A stretch of 64,000 nt of DNA from Lysinibacillus sp. OF-1. Its GTDB lineage: Bacteria > Bacillota > Bacilli > Bacillales_A > Planococcaceae. The notes beneath the pieces are model-generated. The model worked only from the letters and a program-made list of their open reading frames with translations. It did no database searches and was not told the DNA's origin. Shown here piece after piece: positions 37,244 to 45,864 of the stretch; the first letter of the stretch is position 1, and each line of letters opens with the position of its first letter. Made by a program: the position numbers and the translations under genes. The stretch spans positions 2,604,001 to 2,668,000 of the forward strand of contig NZ_CP102798.1 in NCBI RefSeq assembly GCF_028356935.1, written 5' to 3'.

Positions 37244-38350
37244 CTAATCAATAGGTCGATTCCACCGCAGATGATATTGAACATTCCTATTTTTCGTTTC
37301 TTTATCCAATACTAATAATCTGTCACCTGCTTGAATAACATAGGTCTCCTCTAATGTACGTATACCAGGTTGTTGTTGGTCAGGATTGATAACACCTATA
37401 TTTTCTTCCCACAATACTTGATGATTATTCATATCATAAAACAAAACCATATGGTCAGCACTTTCCCGCTGTGTTTGACGATAAGACACGAGAGCTGTTT
37501 TTTTTGCGATATCCACATCAATCACTTTAGGTTCTAAATTTTGGTAGGCTTGAATGGCAGGCTCTGTTAGAACAGCCTGACTAAAATCTTGAATTACCTG
37601 ATAGTCCTCTACAGACTGTGGGTGTGTGGCAAAATATCCAGGCAACCCTGTCTCAATGAAGAAACGAGCTGTTAGGAAATCTTGAGCTTTTGGGTTCTCA
37701 CTTAAAGTTTCACCATCAAAGTGATAGAATTTGCCATCGACACCCTCCAAATATAAATTATTTTGTAAAATAACCATCTGATGTGCACCATTACTTAATT
37801 TATCTATTAATGGCTGATATTGCTGACGAAATTCTTGCTCAGAAAGTATTTCCTTTCCTGTTGCTATATCTAACAGTGACAATTGACCAAACTCATCATC
37901 ACGATGATGAACAAGAAGACCACCCATAAAATTCCCAATCAATGTATCTTTATGGGAAGCTGATTTTGTCCATTGCTTTTCACCTGTCTCTAAATTCACA
38001 GCCACAATGAGATAATGAGCAATCAAATGCGTAATGCCGTTCGATGTTCCATTATTTTCAGAGCCTTGCACCATTTGGACAGCAATGTGTTGTGAATCAT
38101 CTGTATAAATGGGCGAATCAGATTTTATAGGAAAGCTTCTCCCCGCTAAGCCAAAAACAATCATGACTAGATTGCTAACCACTATAAATACAACTAGTAA
38201 AATGCTAGAAATAACAAGGCTTTTACGTTTAATGACGATAAACAATAACAGTAAAAATCCTAATCCTAACACGATACATAAAAAAATATCATGCATCAGC
38301 CAGCCATTCAAACGCCATGAATACGTATATCGTTGAAGAAATTGTTCCAC
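37244..38350 (-). CDS. Membrane-anchored beta-propeller-like hypothetical protein
   Basis: 368 residues. Two hydrophobic helices at the N-terminus (about 17-40 and 46-70), then a hydrophilic domain. Phrases such as 'VNLETGEKQWTK', 'LDIATGKEIL' and 'YDMNNHQVLWEENIG' resemble the blade repeats of PQQ-like propellers. Probably exposed on the outer face of the membrane. GTG start at 38350, with AGGAGG 7 nt upstream. It lies 23 nt after the CbrC-family gene, so both may be cotranscribed. Function unknown. Confidence 0.75.
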   Translation of the reverse strand: MEQFLQRYTYSWRLNGWLMHDIFLCIVLGLGFLLLLFIVIKRKSLVISSILLVVFIVVSNLVMIVFGLAGRSFPIKSDSPIYTDDSQHIAVQMVQGSENNGTSNGITHLIAHYLIVAVNLETGEKQWTKSASHKDTLIGNFMGGLLVHHRDDEFGQLSLLDIATGKEILSEQEFRQQYQPLIDKLSNGAHQMVILQNNLYLEGVDGKFYHFDGETLSENPKAQDFLTARFFIETGLPGYFATHPQSVEDYQVIQDFSQAVLTEPAIQAYQNLEPKVIDVDIAKKTALVSYRQTQRESADHMVLFYDMNNHQVLWEENIGVINPDQQQPGIRTLEETYVIQAGDRLLVLDKETKNRNVQYHLRWNRPID

Positions 38351-38373
38351 CTCTCTACCTCCTCTAACAGCGA

Positions 38374-39204
38374 TTAACTAAAATCTGAATAGAGCACATA
38401 ACGGTCACATTCCAAGCACTGAAATAAATAGCCTTGATGATGACCATTGTTCATTAACGATGCTGAAAGTTCATCTTTCGGAAAGCCTGTATAATTATCA
38501 AATTGATCCTCGATACCTAGCTCCACTATATCACTCCAGCCAACATAGCCGATAAACGCACAATAGTCCGAACAATGAGCTACCCAATTATTGCCCTGCC
38601 AGCTTACGTAGCCGGGCGTTCGATAGAGAATTTCTTGTACAAAGGCAGGGTTAGTAACCTGTTCATCATCCATTAAATCTTGCTGGAAAGAGCCATCATA
38701 TTTTTGGGCAGCCTCTCCACTGTGGATGCAAGAAGGACAAAGATAATCTACATCCTCAATAGCGTAAATACCTCCTGTGTAATAGACATCCACTTGCTGT
38801 TGACAGCAGTCACAGACAACGATTTCACCTGTTTCAAAAATTTTCGCCTCTAGCGGTTTAGGAACATATTTAAAGGTTGGAATGATTGTTTGAGTTGGCT
38901 GTTGGTCCCTTATTTTTCGTGGTAGCAGAGGATTCACCAAATTTGGTTGATTTATGTAGGTTTGCAGAACACCATATTTTTTTCGATCTTTTTTATCAGC
39001 TTTATTCATAATGGTCGTAAAAAGCCGATAAGCCTCTAGGTACATCCTAAGCAAGCAATAGACTTCTACTAGTAGCCTTAACGTTTCTTCCGTTTGCTGC
39101 TCCTGCTTTAATCGCTCTTTGAAAACATGCATCTGATTAATCGTTATCGGATCTGAAGGATGAAATTTTTGTCTTAGCTCATGCCATTCCTCAGCAATTG
39201 TCAT
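38374..39204 (-). CDS. CbrC family (UPF0167) protein with N-terminal extension
   Basis: 276 residues. From about 110 on it has the CbrC pattern: 'FKYVPKPLE', a zinc-type 'CDCCQQ', 'VYYTGGIYAIEDVDYLCPSCI', 'RTPGYVSWQGNNW' and 'CAFIGYVGW', closing with another Cys pair ('CLECDRY'). E. coli CbrC is linked to colicin E2 tolerance, but no reaction is known. The first ~105 residues are a helical, TPR-like stretch not found in the short family members. AGGAGG before the ATG. Confidence 0.82.
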   Translation of the reverse strand: MTIAEEWHELRQKFHPSDPITINQMHVFKERLKQEQQTEETLRLLVEVYCLLRMYLEAYRLFTTIMNKADKKDRKKYGVLQTYINQPNLVNPLLPRKIRDQQPTQTIIPTFKYVPKPLEAKIFETGEIVVCDCCQQQVDVYYTGGIYAIEDVDYLCPSCIHSGEAAQKYDGSFQQDLMDDEQVTNPAFVQEILYRTPGYVSWQGNNWVAHCSDYCAFIGYVGWSDIVELGIEDQFDNYTGFPKDELSASLMNNGHHQGYLFQCLECDRYVLYSDFS

Positions 39205-39234
39205 AAAAAATAGACCTCCTTCTCACTCGTCATT

Positions 39235-39543
39235 TTATTTCACAAAAGAGTAATCTTTTATCATTTGGCAAATTTCCACCTTATAGTTCGCGTACCATTT
39301 ATCTTGTCCCAATTGCTGTGCGGTTAAATGTTTGGCATTATCTTTCCATGCTTGAATAGCCTCTAGCGATTCCCAATAGGACACCGTAATGCCTTTTCCT
39401 TCCTCGTTCCTGACACTTTCAACACGCAGAAAACCAGGCTGTTGCTGTGCTAGGGCATCGATGAGGTCAGCCATTTTGCCATAGCCCTCCCCATCCTGTT
39501 TAGTTCTTTGAGATGTAAAAATCACTGCATAATAGGTTTCCAT
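39235..39543 (-). CDS. Antibiotic biosynthesis monooxygenase (ABM) domain protein
   Basis: 102 residues, a single dimeric ferredoxin-like ABM domain: 'YAVIFTSQRT', 'QQQPGFLRVESVRNEEGKGITVSYWESLEAIQAWKDN' region. Such proteins range from heme-degrading enzymes to stress proteins; the HmoB-type catalytic set cannot be confirmed. GAGGAG before the ATG. Divergent from the ArsR-like regulator at 39631, which may control it. Confidence 0.85.
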   Translation of the reverse strand: METYYAVIFTSQRTKQDGEGYGKMADLIDALAQQQPGFLRVESVRNEEGKGITVSYWESLEAIQAWKDNAKHLTAQQLGQDKWYANYKVEICQMIKDYSFVK

Positions 39544-39630
39544 TTATTTCTCCTCCTCTATTACTTTTATTGTAAACGATAATGAAATTAACTAAAATCA
39601 AAATATAGAAAACTGAAAGGATTGTGACAT

Positions 39631-40317
39631 ATGGGAATTAATCCAAACATGGCGGAGGTAGCGGCACTTCTTGGCGAAAGGTCAAGAGCAACCATTCTTG
39701 CTAGCATGATGGACGGGCGTTTTCATACAGCTAGTGAACTGGCGTATATGGCTGCCATTAAACCACAAACTGCTAGCTTTCATCTTGCTAAATTAGTAGA
39801 AGGAAAGCTGATTAAAGTTGAAAAACAAGGGCGGCACCGTTATTTTCAATTAGCTGGTGAGGACATTGCTCAATTTCTTGAGTCTTTTCTCGTCATCTCA
39901 CCGCCACCTGAAGTACGTTCTTTAAAACAATCTAGCCAAATGAAATTATTGCAGGATGCTAGAACTTGCTATGACCATCTAGCTGGTAAATTAGGTGTCC
40001 AATTAACAGAGTCAATGGTGGATGCAGGCTATCTAAAATTAGAGGACAAACAATTTATCCTGACAGATGAAGGCACTTTATTTTTTACTACATTCGGGAT
40101 GGATCTAGCTGCTTTAAAAAGAAAACGACGCTCCTTTTCACCTGCTTGTTTAGATTGGAGTGAACGACGTTACCATTTAGCAGGTGCACTAGGCAATGGT
40201 CTATTAAACCAATTATTAAACCTCGGCTGGCTTACACGTGTACCATCTATTCGCGCCATTAAAGTGACTGAGAAAGGTAAAAGAGGTTTTAAAGAGGTAT
40301 TTCATTTAGACAGCTAG
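39631..40317 (+). CDS. ArsR-like winged-helix transcriptional regulator
   Basis: 228 residues. N-terminal winged helix (about 5-85): 'AALLGERSRATILASMMDG', 'TASELAYMAAIKPQTASFHLAKLVEGKLIKVEKQGRH' region, then a helical C-terminal domain with a second small wing-like end. No obvious metal-binding Cys pair, so not a classical metal sensor. AAAGGA before the ATG. Divergent from the ABM-domain gene and convergent with the EamA transporter. Confidence 0.85.
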   Translation: MGINPNMAEVAALLGERSRATILASMMDGRFHTASELAYMAAIKPQTASFHLAKLVEGKLIKVEKQGRHRYFQLAGEDIAQFLESFLVISPPPEVRSLKQSSQMKLLQDARTCYDHLAGKLGVQLTESMVDAGYLKLEDKQFILTDEGTLFFTTFGMDLAALKRKRRSFSPACLDWSERRYHLAGALGNGLLNQLLNLGWLTRVPSIRAIKVTEKGKRGFKEVFHLDS

Positions 40318-40318
40318 A

Positions 40319-40360
40319 AGAATAGAGGGCTTTTGGATTGCCCCACTAGCCCTTTATTCT
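40319..40360. terminator. Probable bidirectional terminator
   Basis: AGAATAGAGGGCT (about 40319-40331) pairs with AGCCCTTTATTCT (40348-40360) with one G:T-type mismatch region. It overlaps the last codons of the EamA gene, between two convergent genes. Confidence 0.5.
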
Positions 40361-41212
40361 ACTAAAAGTACGATTTACTAAATAAATCCCACTAATGATA
40401 AATAACCCACCAACCACTAACGATTCATGTAACGTTTCGTCTAATACTACCCATCCTGTTAGCACCCCAAAAAAAGGTGCTAAAAATAAATAGGCACTTG
40501 TTTTTCCTGGATCACTATTTTGAAGAAGATAGTACCAGCCTGCAAATTGAATGATGGAAGAAAAAATACTAAGCCATAACAAAATCAATAATGACTGTGG
40601 ATTGACAATAAAGTATGGTTGCTCTAACACGACACTTCCTAGCAAAAGGAGTAAGCCCCCAAACAGCATTTGATAGGCTGATAAAACCCATGTATCAAAG
40701 AACATTCCCCATGTTTTCACTAAAAGTGTTGCAATCGCCCAAAATACAGCGGATAAAAGTCCAAATAGAAGACCTATTTTCAATTCAACTTGTGCCCCCA
40801 TTGTAATGATCACTCCGATTAAGCCAAGCACAACCCCGATCCACTGATAGAAACGATAGCGTACTTTGGTAAAAATGGTGGCAAATATGACAACGAGTAA
40901 AGGGTTTGTAAATGTTAAAATAGATGATTCACTTGCTGTAATGGTGCGTAGACTTAAAAAAATACACCCCATTACACCAGCCGTTTGAAATGCTCCGATG
41001 ATGCATAGCTTGAGCCATTCTCTCTTTGAGGTCGGATGAGGTCTTTTGAAAATCATGACAACAATGACCATTAGAATCCCTGCCAGCATAAATCGAAGGG
41101 CAGCCAATAATAATGGTGATGAATACGGTAATCCTAATTTTACGATAGCAAACGATGAACCCATTAAAAAGGTTGTTACTACTAGTAAAGCAATAAATTG
41201 ATAGTTTTTCAT
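40346..41212 (-). CDS. EamA/DMT-family transporter
   Basis: 288 residues with ten hydrophobic helices in two EamA repeats: 'LMGSSFAIVKLGLPYSSPLLLAALRFMLAG' region and 'LGLIGVIITMGAQ' in the first, 'LAPFFGVLTGWVVLDETL' and 'GLFIISGIYLVN' in the second. Drug/metabolite exporter superfamily; substrate unknown. GGAGT ribosome site before the ATG. Confidence 0.9.
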   Translation of the reverse strand: MKNYQFIALLVVTTFLMGSSFAIVKLGLPYSSPLLLAALRFMLAGILMVIVVMIFKRPHPTSKREWLKLCIIGAFQTAGVMGCIFLSLRTITASESSILTFTNPLLVVIFATIFTKVRYRFYQWIGVVLGLIGVIITMGAQVELKIGLLFGLLSAVFWAIATLLVKTWGMFFDTWVLSAYQMLFGGLLLLLGSVVLEQPYFIVNPQSLLILLWLSIFSSIIQFAGWYYLLQNSDPGKTSAYLFLAPFFGVLTGWVVLDETLHESLVVGGLFIISGIYLVNRTFSRIKG

Positions 41213-41381
41213 ACAAGATACTCCTAACCTGTTTCATTAATCACTACTATCTGATTATAAACAGGAAGCTATTCAACGCTTATCGAAGTATGGATTACAT
41301 CCATGTAAAAGAATGGGACAATTAGATTGCTACTTAAAGCGACTTCATTGGGGGAGGTATTTTATTTTCATGAATTTCAAT

Positions 41382-41416
41382 AAAAAATCTTACCTCTAAC
41401 AACAAAGAGGTAAGAT
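41382..41416 (-). terminator. Terminator of the alpha/beta hydrolase gene
   Basis: ATCTTACCTCT (41387-41397) pairs with AGAGGTAAGAT (41406-41416); on the minus strand a T6 run follows. It sits 11 nt after the hydrolase stop. Nothing else is seen in 41213-41426. Confidence 0.8.
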
Positions 41417-41426
41417 GCTATAACTA

Positions 41427-42362
41427 TCAGTTATCCATAAATTCTTTTAGGTTTTCAACAATTTCTTGTGATCTTGTATGGTGTAAGTAATGGTCACCGT
41501 CCAATGTGATTACTTTTCCATGAACTGAATTTTTGACTTGCTCTTCATGCAATGGTATCCAATTTTTTTCAATGCCTTCACTTTTCGCCTGAACAAATAA
41601 CAAAAGAGGTAAATCTTTAGGGAAAGTTACGTTTTTGGCTGCTGTAAAATTCATTTCTATATTTGTTAATTCATTGGAAGTGCTCGTATTATAAAAGTTT
41701 TTGTTTGTAATCATCCGTATTTGTTCTTTTGTGTCATCATCATACGATAGGCCAGCATATGGATCATCTGAAAATTTTATAAGAACTCTAGCGATCCCGG
41801 TTTTTTTGAGAAGTTGTAACGACTTAATTGGGAATTTCGTATCCATACCGTCTTGAGTAGGCACACTGCTATCAATCCCGACAAATGCAGTCACCTCATT
41901 CGGATATTGATTGACATAATCGAGTCCATAAATACCTGCTATAGAGTGTCCCATGAGCATATAGCGGTCAATTTTCAACGCCTGTAAAGCTTCATGAATC
42001 TCACTCACTATGTTGTCGGTGCTTCGTTCTTTATCGGTATCATCACTTAAACCATAGCCAAAAGGCTCTATTGAAACGACTCTGTAATGAGGAGTCAGTT
42101 CTTCGATAAGTGGCTTAAAATCAAGTGTTGGTGCTGCTGTTCCGAAGCCTGGTAGTAGGACGATTGTTTCTGCCCCCTTCCCTTGGATGGTAACATTCAT
42201 TTTTCCCTCATTCACAGTAATGAGCTGACCATAGTGTTCTATTTTCCCTTGCTCTATTTTGTTGCAAATAATGTTTACAATAAACACAATAGCAAGTAGC
42301 AGCACTATCGTTAAACCGATAACAGCTATTGTTTTAAGTAAGATTCGAAAAAATTTTTTCAT
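41427..42362 (-). CDS. Membrane-anchored alpha/beta hydrolase
   Basis: 311 residues. One N-terminal membrane helix (about 8-30), then an alpha/beta hydrolase domain: oxyanion region 'LLPGFGTAAP', nucleophile Ser in GHSIAG (about 136), and catalytic His in 'DGDHYLHH' (about 293). It should face outward and cleave an unknown ester or amide. The ATG at 42362 is separated from a good ribosome site (GGGAGG) by a 7-bp hairpin. Three 11-bp-spaced direct repeats upstream suggest control by the adjacent two-component system. Confidence 0.88.
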   Translation of the reverse strand: MKKFFRILLKTIAVIGLTIVLLLAIVFIVNIICNKIEQGKIEHYGQLITVNEGKMNVTIQGKGAETIVLLPGFGTAAPTLDFKPLIEELTPHYRVVSIEPFGYGLSDDTDKERSTDNIVSEIHEALQALKIDRYMLMGHSIAGIYGLDYVNQYPNEVTAFVGIDSSVPTQDGMDTKFPIKSLQLLKKTGIARVLIKFSDDPYAGLSYDDDTKEQIRMITNKNFYNTSTSNELTNIEMNFTAAKNVTFPKDLPLLLFVQAKSEGIEKNWIPLHEEQVKNSVHGKVITLDGDHYLHHTRSQEIVENLKEFMDN

Positions 42363-42368
42363 TTTTAT

Positions 42369-42402
42369 GCACGAGGTTCATCTTTGCTCGTGCTTTCCTC
42401 CC
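42369..42402 (-). promoter_or_regulatory. Ribosome site and start codon of the hydrolase separated by a stem-loop
   Basis: On the minus strand the order is GGGAGGAAA, GCACGAG, an 11-nt loop, CTCGTGC, ATAAAA, ATG. Folding of the perfect 7-bp stem would bring the Shine-Dalgarno to about 9 nt from the ATG; unfolded, it is far too distant. Confidence 0.5.
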
Positions 42403-42467
42403 TTACAACCGTTATTCCAGCTAGCTTACTTAGCTGTTATTGATCAGTGTAAAGGACGAAGATGTCT

Positions 42468-42500
42468 ACTATATGACGGTAATATGAACGCAATATGAAC
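42468..42500 (-). promoter_or_regulatory. Three 11-bp direct repeats, likely response-regulator sites
   Basis: ATATGA(A)C occurs at 42471, 42482 and 42493, an exact 11-bp period typical of OmpR/PhoB-type tandem binding. A minus-strand -10 like TATAGT (42468-42473) overlaps the nearest copy, with no good -35 box, as in activated promoters. It lies about 110 bp upstream of the hydrolase. Confidence 0.55.
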
Positions 42501-42528
42501 AACAAAAAAATTTCGCTATCTCACGCAT

Positions 42529-43890
42529 TTATTGTGTGATAAGAGGTAATTGGATAATAATGGTCGTTCCTTGTCCAAGCTTACTCTCTACTTGAATGTC
42601 TCCTTGATGCAATGATACGATTTGCTTAACGATTGCGAGACCCATTCCACTCCCATCATATTTACGACTATGTGAACGATCCGCCTTAAAAAACCGCTCA
42701 AAAATACGCTTCTGATCCTCTAAAGAAATCCCAATGCCCGAATCACTTACTCGTACTATCACATGATGAGCGTCCTGCTTCATACTGACCTCAATCATAC
42801 TACCTTCATTGGAAAATTTAATACTATTAGTAAGAAGATTGGTCCATACCTGATTTAATTGGTCATAATCAGCCATTATATGAACAGCCTGTAAATGAAG
42901 ATTAAACTGGATGTTGCGAGCAGACCATTGCGGCTGAATGGCAATAATTACTCGCCTAATTTGCTCATCCAGACTAAACGTCGCACATTGCATTTGCTGT
43001 GTCTTCGACTCGAGCAAACTTAGCTTTAACAGGCTATCACTCATCTTAGACATTCGCTTTGCTTCCGACATGATAATATCAAGATAGCGACTTTTCTCCT
43101 CGTCTGTAATATCTACTTGCTTCAATGCTGCTGCATAGCCTGATATGGAAGTAAGTGGTGACTGAACCTCGTGTGAGACGTTCGATACAAACTCTCTCCG
43201 CATTTGCTCCAATTGCTGTAACCCCTCCGCCATGTCCTCAAAACTTTTGGCCAAGGTACCTAGCTCCCCTGATTGTTTAATATTTAACTCGACATTGAAA
43301 TCTCCACCTGCAATATGCTTTGTTGCTGTTGTCAATTTTTTTATTGGCTTGACGAGAAACCTAGCAGCCACTATAAACACGACACTGCCAATAACAAGAG
43401 CATAAGTAGCAAAATTCAATATCAATTTTATAGCAAAGGAAGTAGAAGGGAGGGAGATGGGTTCGATAAACATCGCCTTAGTCCCCATTGCAGTTTGTAG
43501 TGGCATTCCTACAAAAATAGACGAAACACCACCCGGATTAACTTGAATGACTTCCCCATCCAGTACACTTTGAACTTGTGTCATTGTTACATTGGCCAGT
43601 GGAACACCCTTTTGCTCTCCGTAGGATTTGAACTGCCCCTTTTCTTCATAAATGCGGATATAGTAGGATTCAAGCTGATGCATTTCACGAATAAATTGTT
43701 CTGCTTCATTAAATGGCAATGTCTCAAATATATGGACAATGTCCTGACCAAAATTCACTAGGGGGATTTGTAAGTTTTCATTCAATTTATCTTCAAATAC
43801 CCATGTTGCCATAAAAAAGGATATAGTTGTGCCACCAATTACGGCAACTAGAAATGTTAAAACGACACGCGTATATAATGATTGAATCAT
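42529..43890 (-). CDS. Sensor histidine kinase with HAMP domain
   Basis: 453 residues. Membrane helices about 8-30 and 165-188 flank a ~135-residue extracellular sensor; HAMP (about 190-240); dimerisation domain with phospho-His in 'SHEVQSPLTS' (about 241); ATPase domain with 'NLLTNSIKFS' (N box), 'DSGIGIS' and 'GSGMGLAIVKQ'. It overlaps the response regulator by ATGA. Domain order resembles HssS-type kinases, but no heme exporter lies nearby; the signal is unknown. Confidence 0.92.
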   Translation of the reverse strand: MIQSLYTRVVLTFLVAVIGGTTISFFMATWVFEDKLNENLQIPLVNFGQDIVHIFETLPFNEAEQFIREMHQLESYYIRIYEEKGQFKSYGEQKGVPLANVTMTQVQSVLDGEVIQVNPGGVSSIFVGMPLQTAMGTKAMFIEPISLPSTSFAIKLILNFATYALVIGSVVFIVAARFLVKPIKKLTTATKHIAGGDFNVELNIKQSGELGTLAKSFEDMAEGLQQLEQMRREFVSNVSHEVQSPLTSISGYAAALKQVDITDEEKSRYLDIIMSEAKRMSKMSDSLLKLSLLESKTQQMQCATFSLDEQIRRVIIAIQPQWSARNIQFNLHLQAVHIMADYDQLNQVWTNLLTNSIKFSNEGSMIEVSMKQDAHHVIVRVSDSGIGISLEDQKRIFERFFKADRSHSRKYDGSGMGLAIVKQIVSLHQGDIQVESKLGQGTTIIIQLPLITQ

Positions 43891-44561
43891 TCGTTAACCT
43901 CAAGTCGGTAGCCAAGACCTCGTACTGTCTCAATCTGAAATTCAGTTGTTGCAGTGAAGCGCTCGCGCAGACGCTTAATATGTACATCGATCGTTCGATT
44001 ATCGCCAGCATAATCCATTCCCCAAATTTGATCGATCAGCTGCTCTCGTGTGTAGACCTGCCCAGGTGTTTCCGCAAGCTTATATAATAATTCAAACTCC
44101 TTTAGCGGCAGCGAAATAGACTCTGTTCCATTTTTAATTTTATAGGTCTGACGATCCAGCATGATTTGACCAAGTTGAATGATCTGTGAGTAGCCAATCC
44201 TGTAGCGCTTTAGAAGAGCCCTTACTCGTACCGTCAACTCTAGTGGGTCAAAAGGCTTTGTCAAATAATCATCTGTTCCGAGCTCAAAGCCCTTCACTTT
44301 TTCCCATGTTTCCCCCCTTGCTGTTAGCATCAGTAAGGGAAGCTCAGCATTTACTTTGCGCAGCTCCTTACATAATGTCCAGCCATCCATCGTCGGCATC
44401 ATAATATCCAGCACAACAAGATCGACAGGCATTGAGTGATAGATGGCTAGAGCTTCTTTGCCATCCTCGGCCTCCACTGTTGTGAACCCGTCTTTGCGCA
44501 GAAAAAGGCAAACAAGTTCACGAATATTCGCATCATCATCCGCAACAAGTATAGTCGGCAT
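43887..44561 (-). CDS. OmpR-family response regulator
   Basis: About 224 residues. Receiver domain with the acidic pocket 'ADDDAN', phospho-Asp in 'LDIMMP' (about 52), 'TARGE' and 'TKPF'; winged-helix effector with 'LKEFELLYKLAETPGQVYTREQL' region and 'RTIDVHIKRLRERF'. ATG at 44561 (MPTILVADDD), preceded by a GGGGA site; the frame is open about 100 bp further but without homology. It pairs with the kinase that follows. Tandem half-sites expected for this family are seen upstream of the hydrolase. Confidence 0.92.
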   Translation of the reverse strand: MPTILVADDDANIRELVCLFLRKDGFTTVEAEDGKEALAIYHSMPVDLVVLDIMMPTMDGWTLCKELRKVNAELPLLMLTARGETWEKVKGFELGTDDYLTKPFDPLELTVRVRALLKRYRIGYSQIIQLGQIMLDRQTYKIKNGTESISLPLKEFELLYKLAETPGQVYTREQLIDQIWGMDYAGDNRTIDVHIKRLRERFTATTEFQIETVRGLGYRLEVNE

Positions 44562-44661
44562 ACGTTCGTTCCCCTTTTCCAATGTATTATTCACATACAT
44601 TATACTATATATCTGCTTCACTTCCCTTTTACCACACACTGTTATCAATAGCTGACGTCCC

Positions 44662-44711
44662 AAAAATAAAAAACCCCCTTCCTCTATACGAAAAAACGAT
44701 AAAGGAAGAGG
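44662..44711 (-). terminator. Terminator after the Amj gene
   Basis: CCCCTTCCTCTATACG (44675-44690) pairs imperfectly with CGATAAAGGAAGAGG (44697-44711); on the minus strand T6-A-T5 follows. It lies between the Amj gene and the response regulator gene. Confidence 0.65.
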
Positions 44712-44718
44712 ATTCTAT

Positions 44719-45534
44719 TCAAGCAATCAGCTGTGCAAACCACGCTACATAATGGGCGCCAGGAATCAATAATAGCTGTGCCACAATCGTTCCTAAAAAT
44801 CTAGAGAACATCATCATAACGGAAGCTTTTTTTAATTCAAGATAACTTCCTCTCTTATTGATAACATCATCGGCCAGTATGGATATTTTAGGATCAATAA
44901 ATAGAATCAAAAGTATCGTCGCTATGCCATTGATTAATCCAGATGCCATAACCGCAGTAGTCTTTAGTTCTGGTACTAACAAAGTGGCATACAAAGCAGA
45001 TAAAACGCCAATGGTATAAATCGCTGTTATGACAATATTGATAACAAATAATTTCATTGGTATATCCCGTAAGCTAATACCTTTTAAATAAGTAAAATGA
45101 GGTTTATGAATGTGCTTCATACCTCGTCTTACATATTCAAACGTAAAGCCCTTTTTCAATAAAGCGGGGATTGAGCCTCTTTCCTCTGCCAAATGGACGA
45201 TAGCCCTTGAAAAAATAGCTATGAAGGTTGGGATTAGTAAGATCCCTAGTAATGTTCCAAGTGATGCCGCTCCAATAATCAGTCGAAATTGGTTTTCTAC
45301 ATGTATCAAAGCCTGATCGGCTGGTGCTGTATCAACAAGACTTCCTGTAAATGGTTGCTGCATCATATTCGCCAGCCTCGACACCATGACCATCACATTA
45401 AAAAGAGATAAAGCCGATGCTAGTAATTTAACACGTGCCCCTGATAAACGTACGGCATAAGCAAGTGTTTCAATAGCATGAATGATTAAAATGAATAAAG
45501 CAATCATGATTAATTTATCTGTGATTAACTCCAC
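44719..45534 (-). CDS. amj: Amj-type lipid II flippase
   Basis: 271 residues with about six membrane helices; 'IHAIETLAYAVRLSGARV' at the N-terminus, 'MVSRLANMMQQPFTGSLVD' and 'GINGIATILLILFIDPKISILADD' region fit the Amj (YdaH, DUF2837) family. Amj is the alternate lipid II flippase of B. subtilis, moving undecaprenyl-linked peptidoglycan precursor across the membrane when MurJ is absent. GTG start at 45534. It precedes the two-component system but is separated from it by a terminator. Confidence 0.82.
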   Translation of the reverse strand: MELITDKLIMIALFILIIHAIETLAYAVRLSGARVKLLASALSLFNVMVMVSRLANMMQQPFTGSLVDTAPADQALIHVENQFRLIIGAASLGTLLGILLIPTFIAIFSRAIVHLAEERGSIPALLKKGFTFEYVRRGMKHIHKPHFTYLKGISLRDIPMKLFVINIVITAIYTIGVLSALYATLLVPELKTTAVMASGLINGIATILLILFIDPKISILADDVINKRGSYLELKKASVMMMFSRFLGTIVAQLLLIPGAHYVAWFAQLIA

Positions 45535-45607
45535 TTCTATACCTACTCTTCGCTTTCCTACAATTTAACATTGTGACGCTTCTCCCGCAAAATAGTTCCG
45601 ATTGAAA

Positions 45608-45640
45608 AGATCTTACCCTAAAAAGATATGGGTAAGATCT
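45608..45640 (-). terminator. Terminator downstream of the PI-PLC gene
   Basis: AGATCTTACCC (45608-45618) pairs perfectly with GGGTAAGATCT (45630-45640); on the minus strand a TTTTC tail follows. The rest of 45535-45864 shows no supported gene; a short open stretch of about 33 codons there is not convincing. Confidence 0.65.
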
Positions 45641-45864
45641 AAAAAGCGCTTCTATACAATTGTGCTACGCTGCACTTCTAAACCAAATCACAGCTGGAAC
45701 ATTTATCTTTGTTCAAAGATGACGCCACTTAATTTTCTAGGTGGAGAAATCACCTTATAAGGGATAATGAACTTGTCCTTTTTGTCATGCACAGCGTGAC
45801 ATCAACGCTAGTAAGAGTGCAGGTCTAAGATTATACGCTTATAAATACTGTTCGTATGATAATC

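Noticed and set aside
45660..45860. Possible 33-codon gene fragment downstream of PI-PLC on the minus strand
   Set aside because: The open stretch (beginning CHAVHDKK) is bounded by stops, has no ribosome site and no recognised family.
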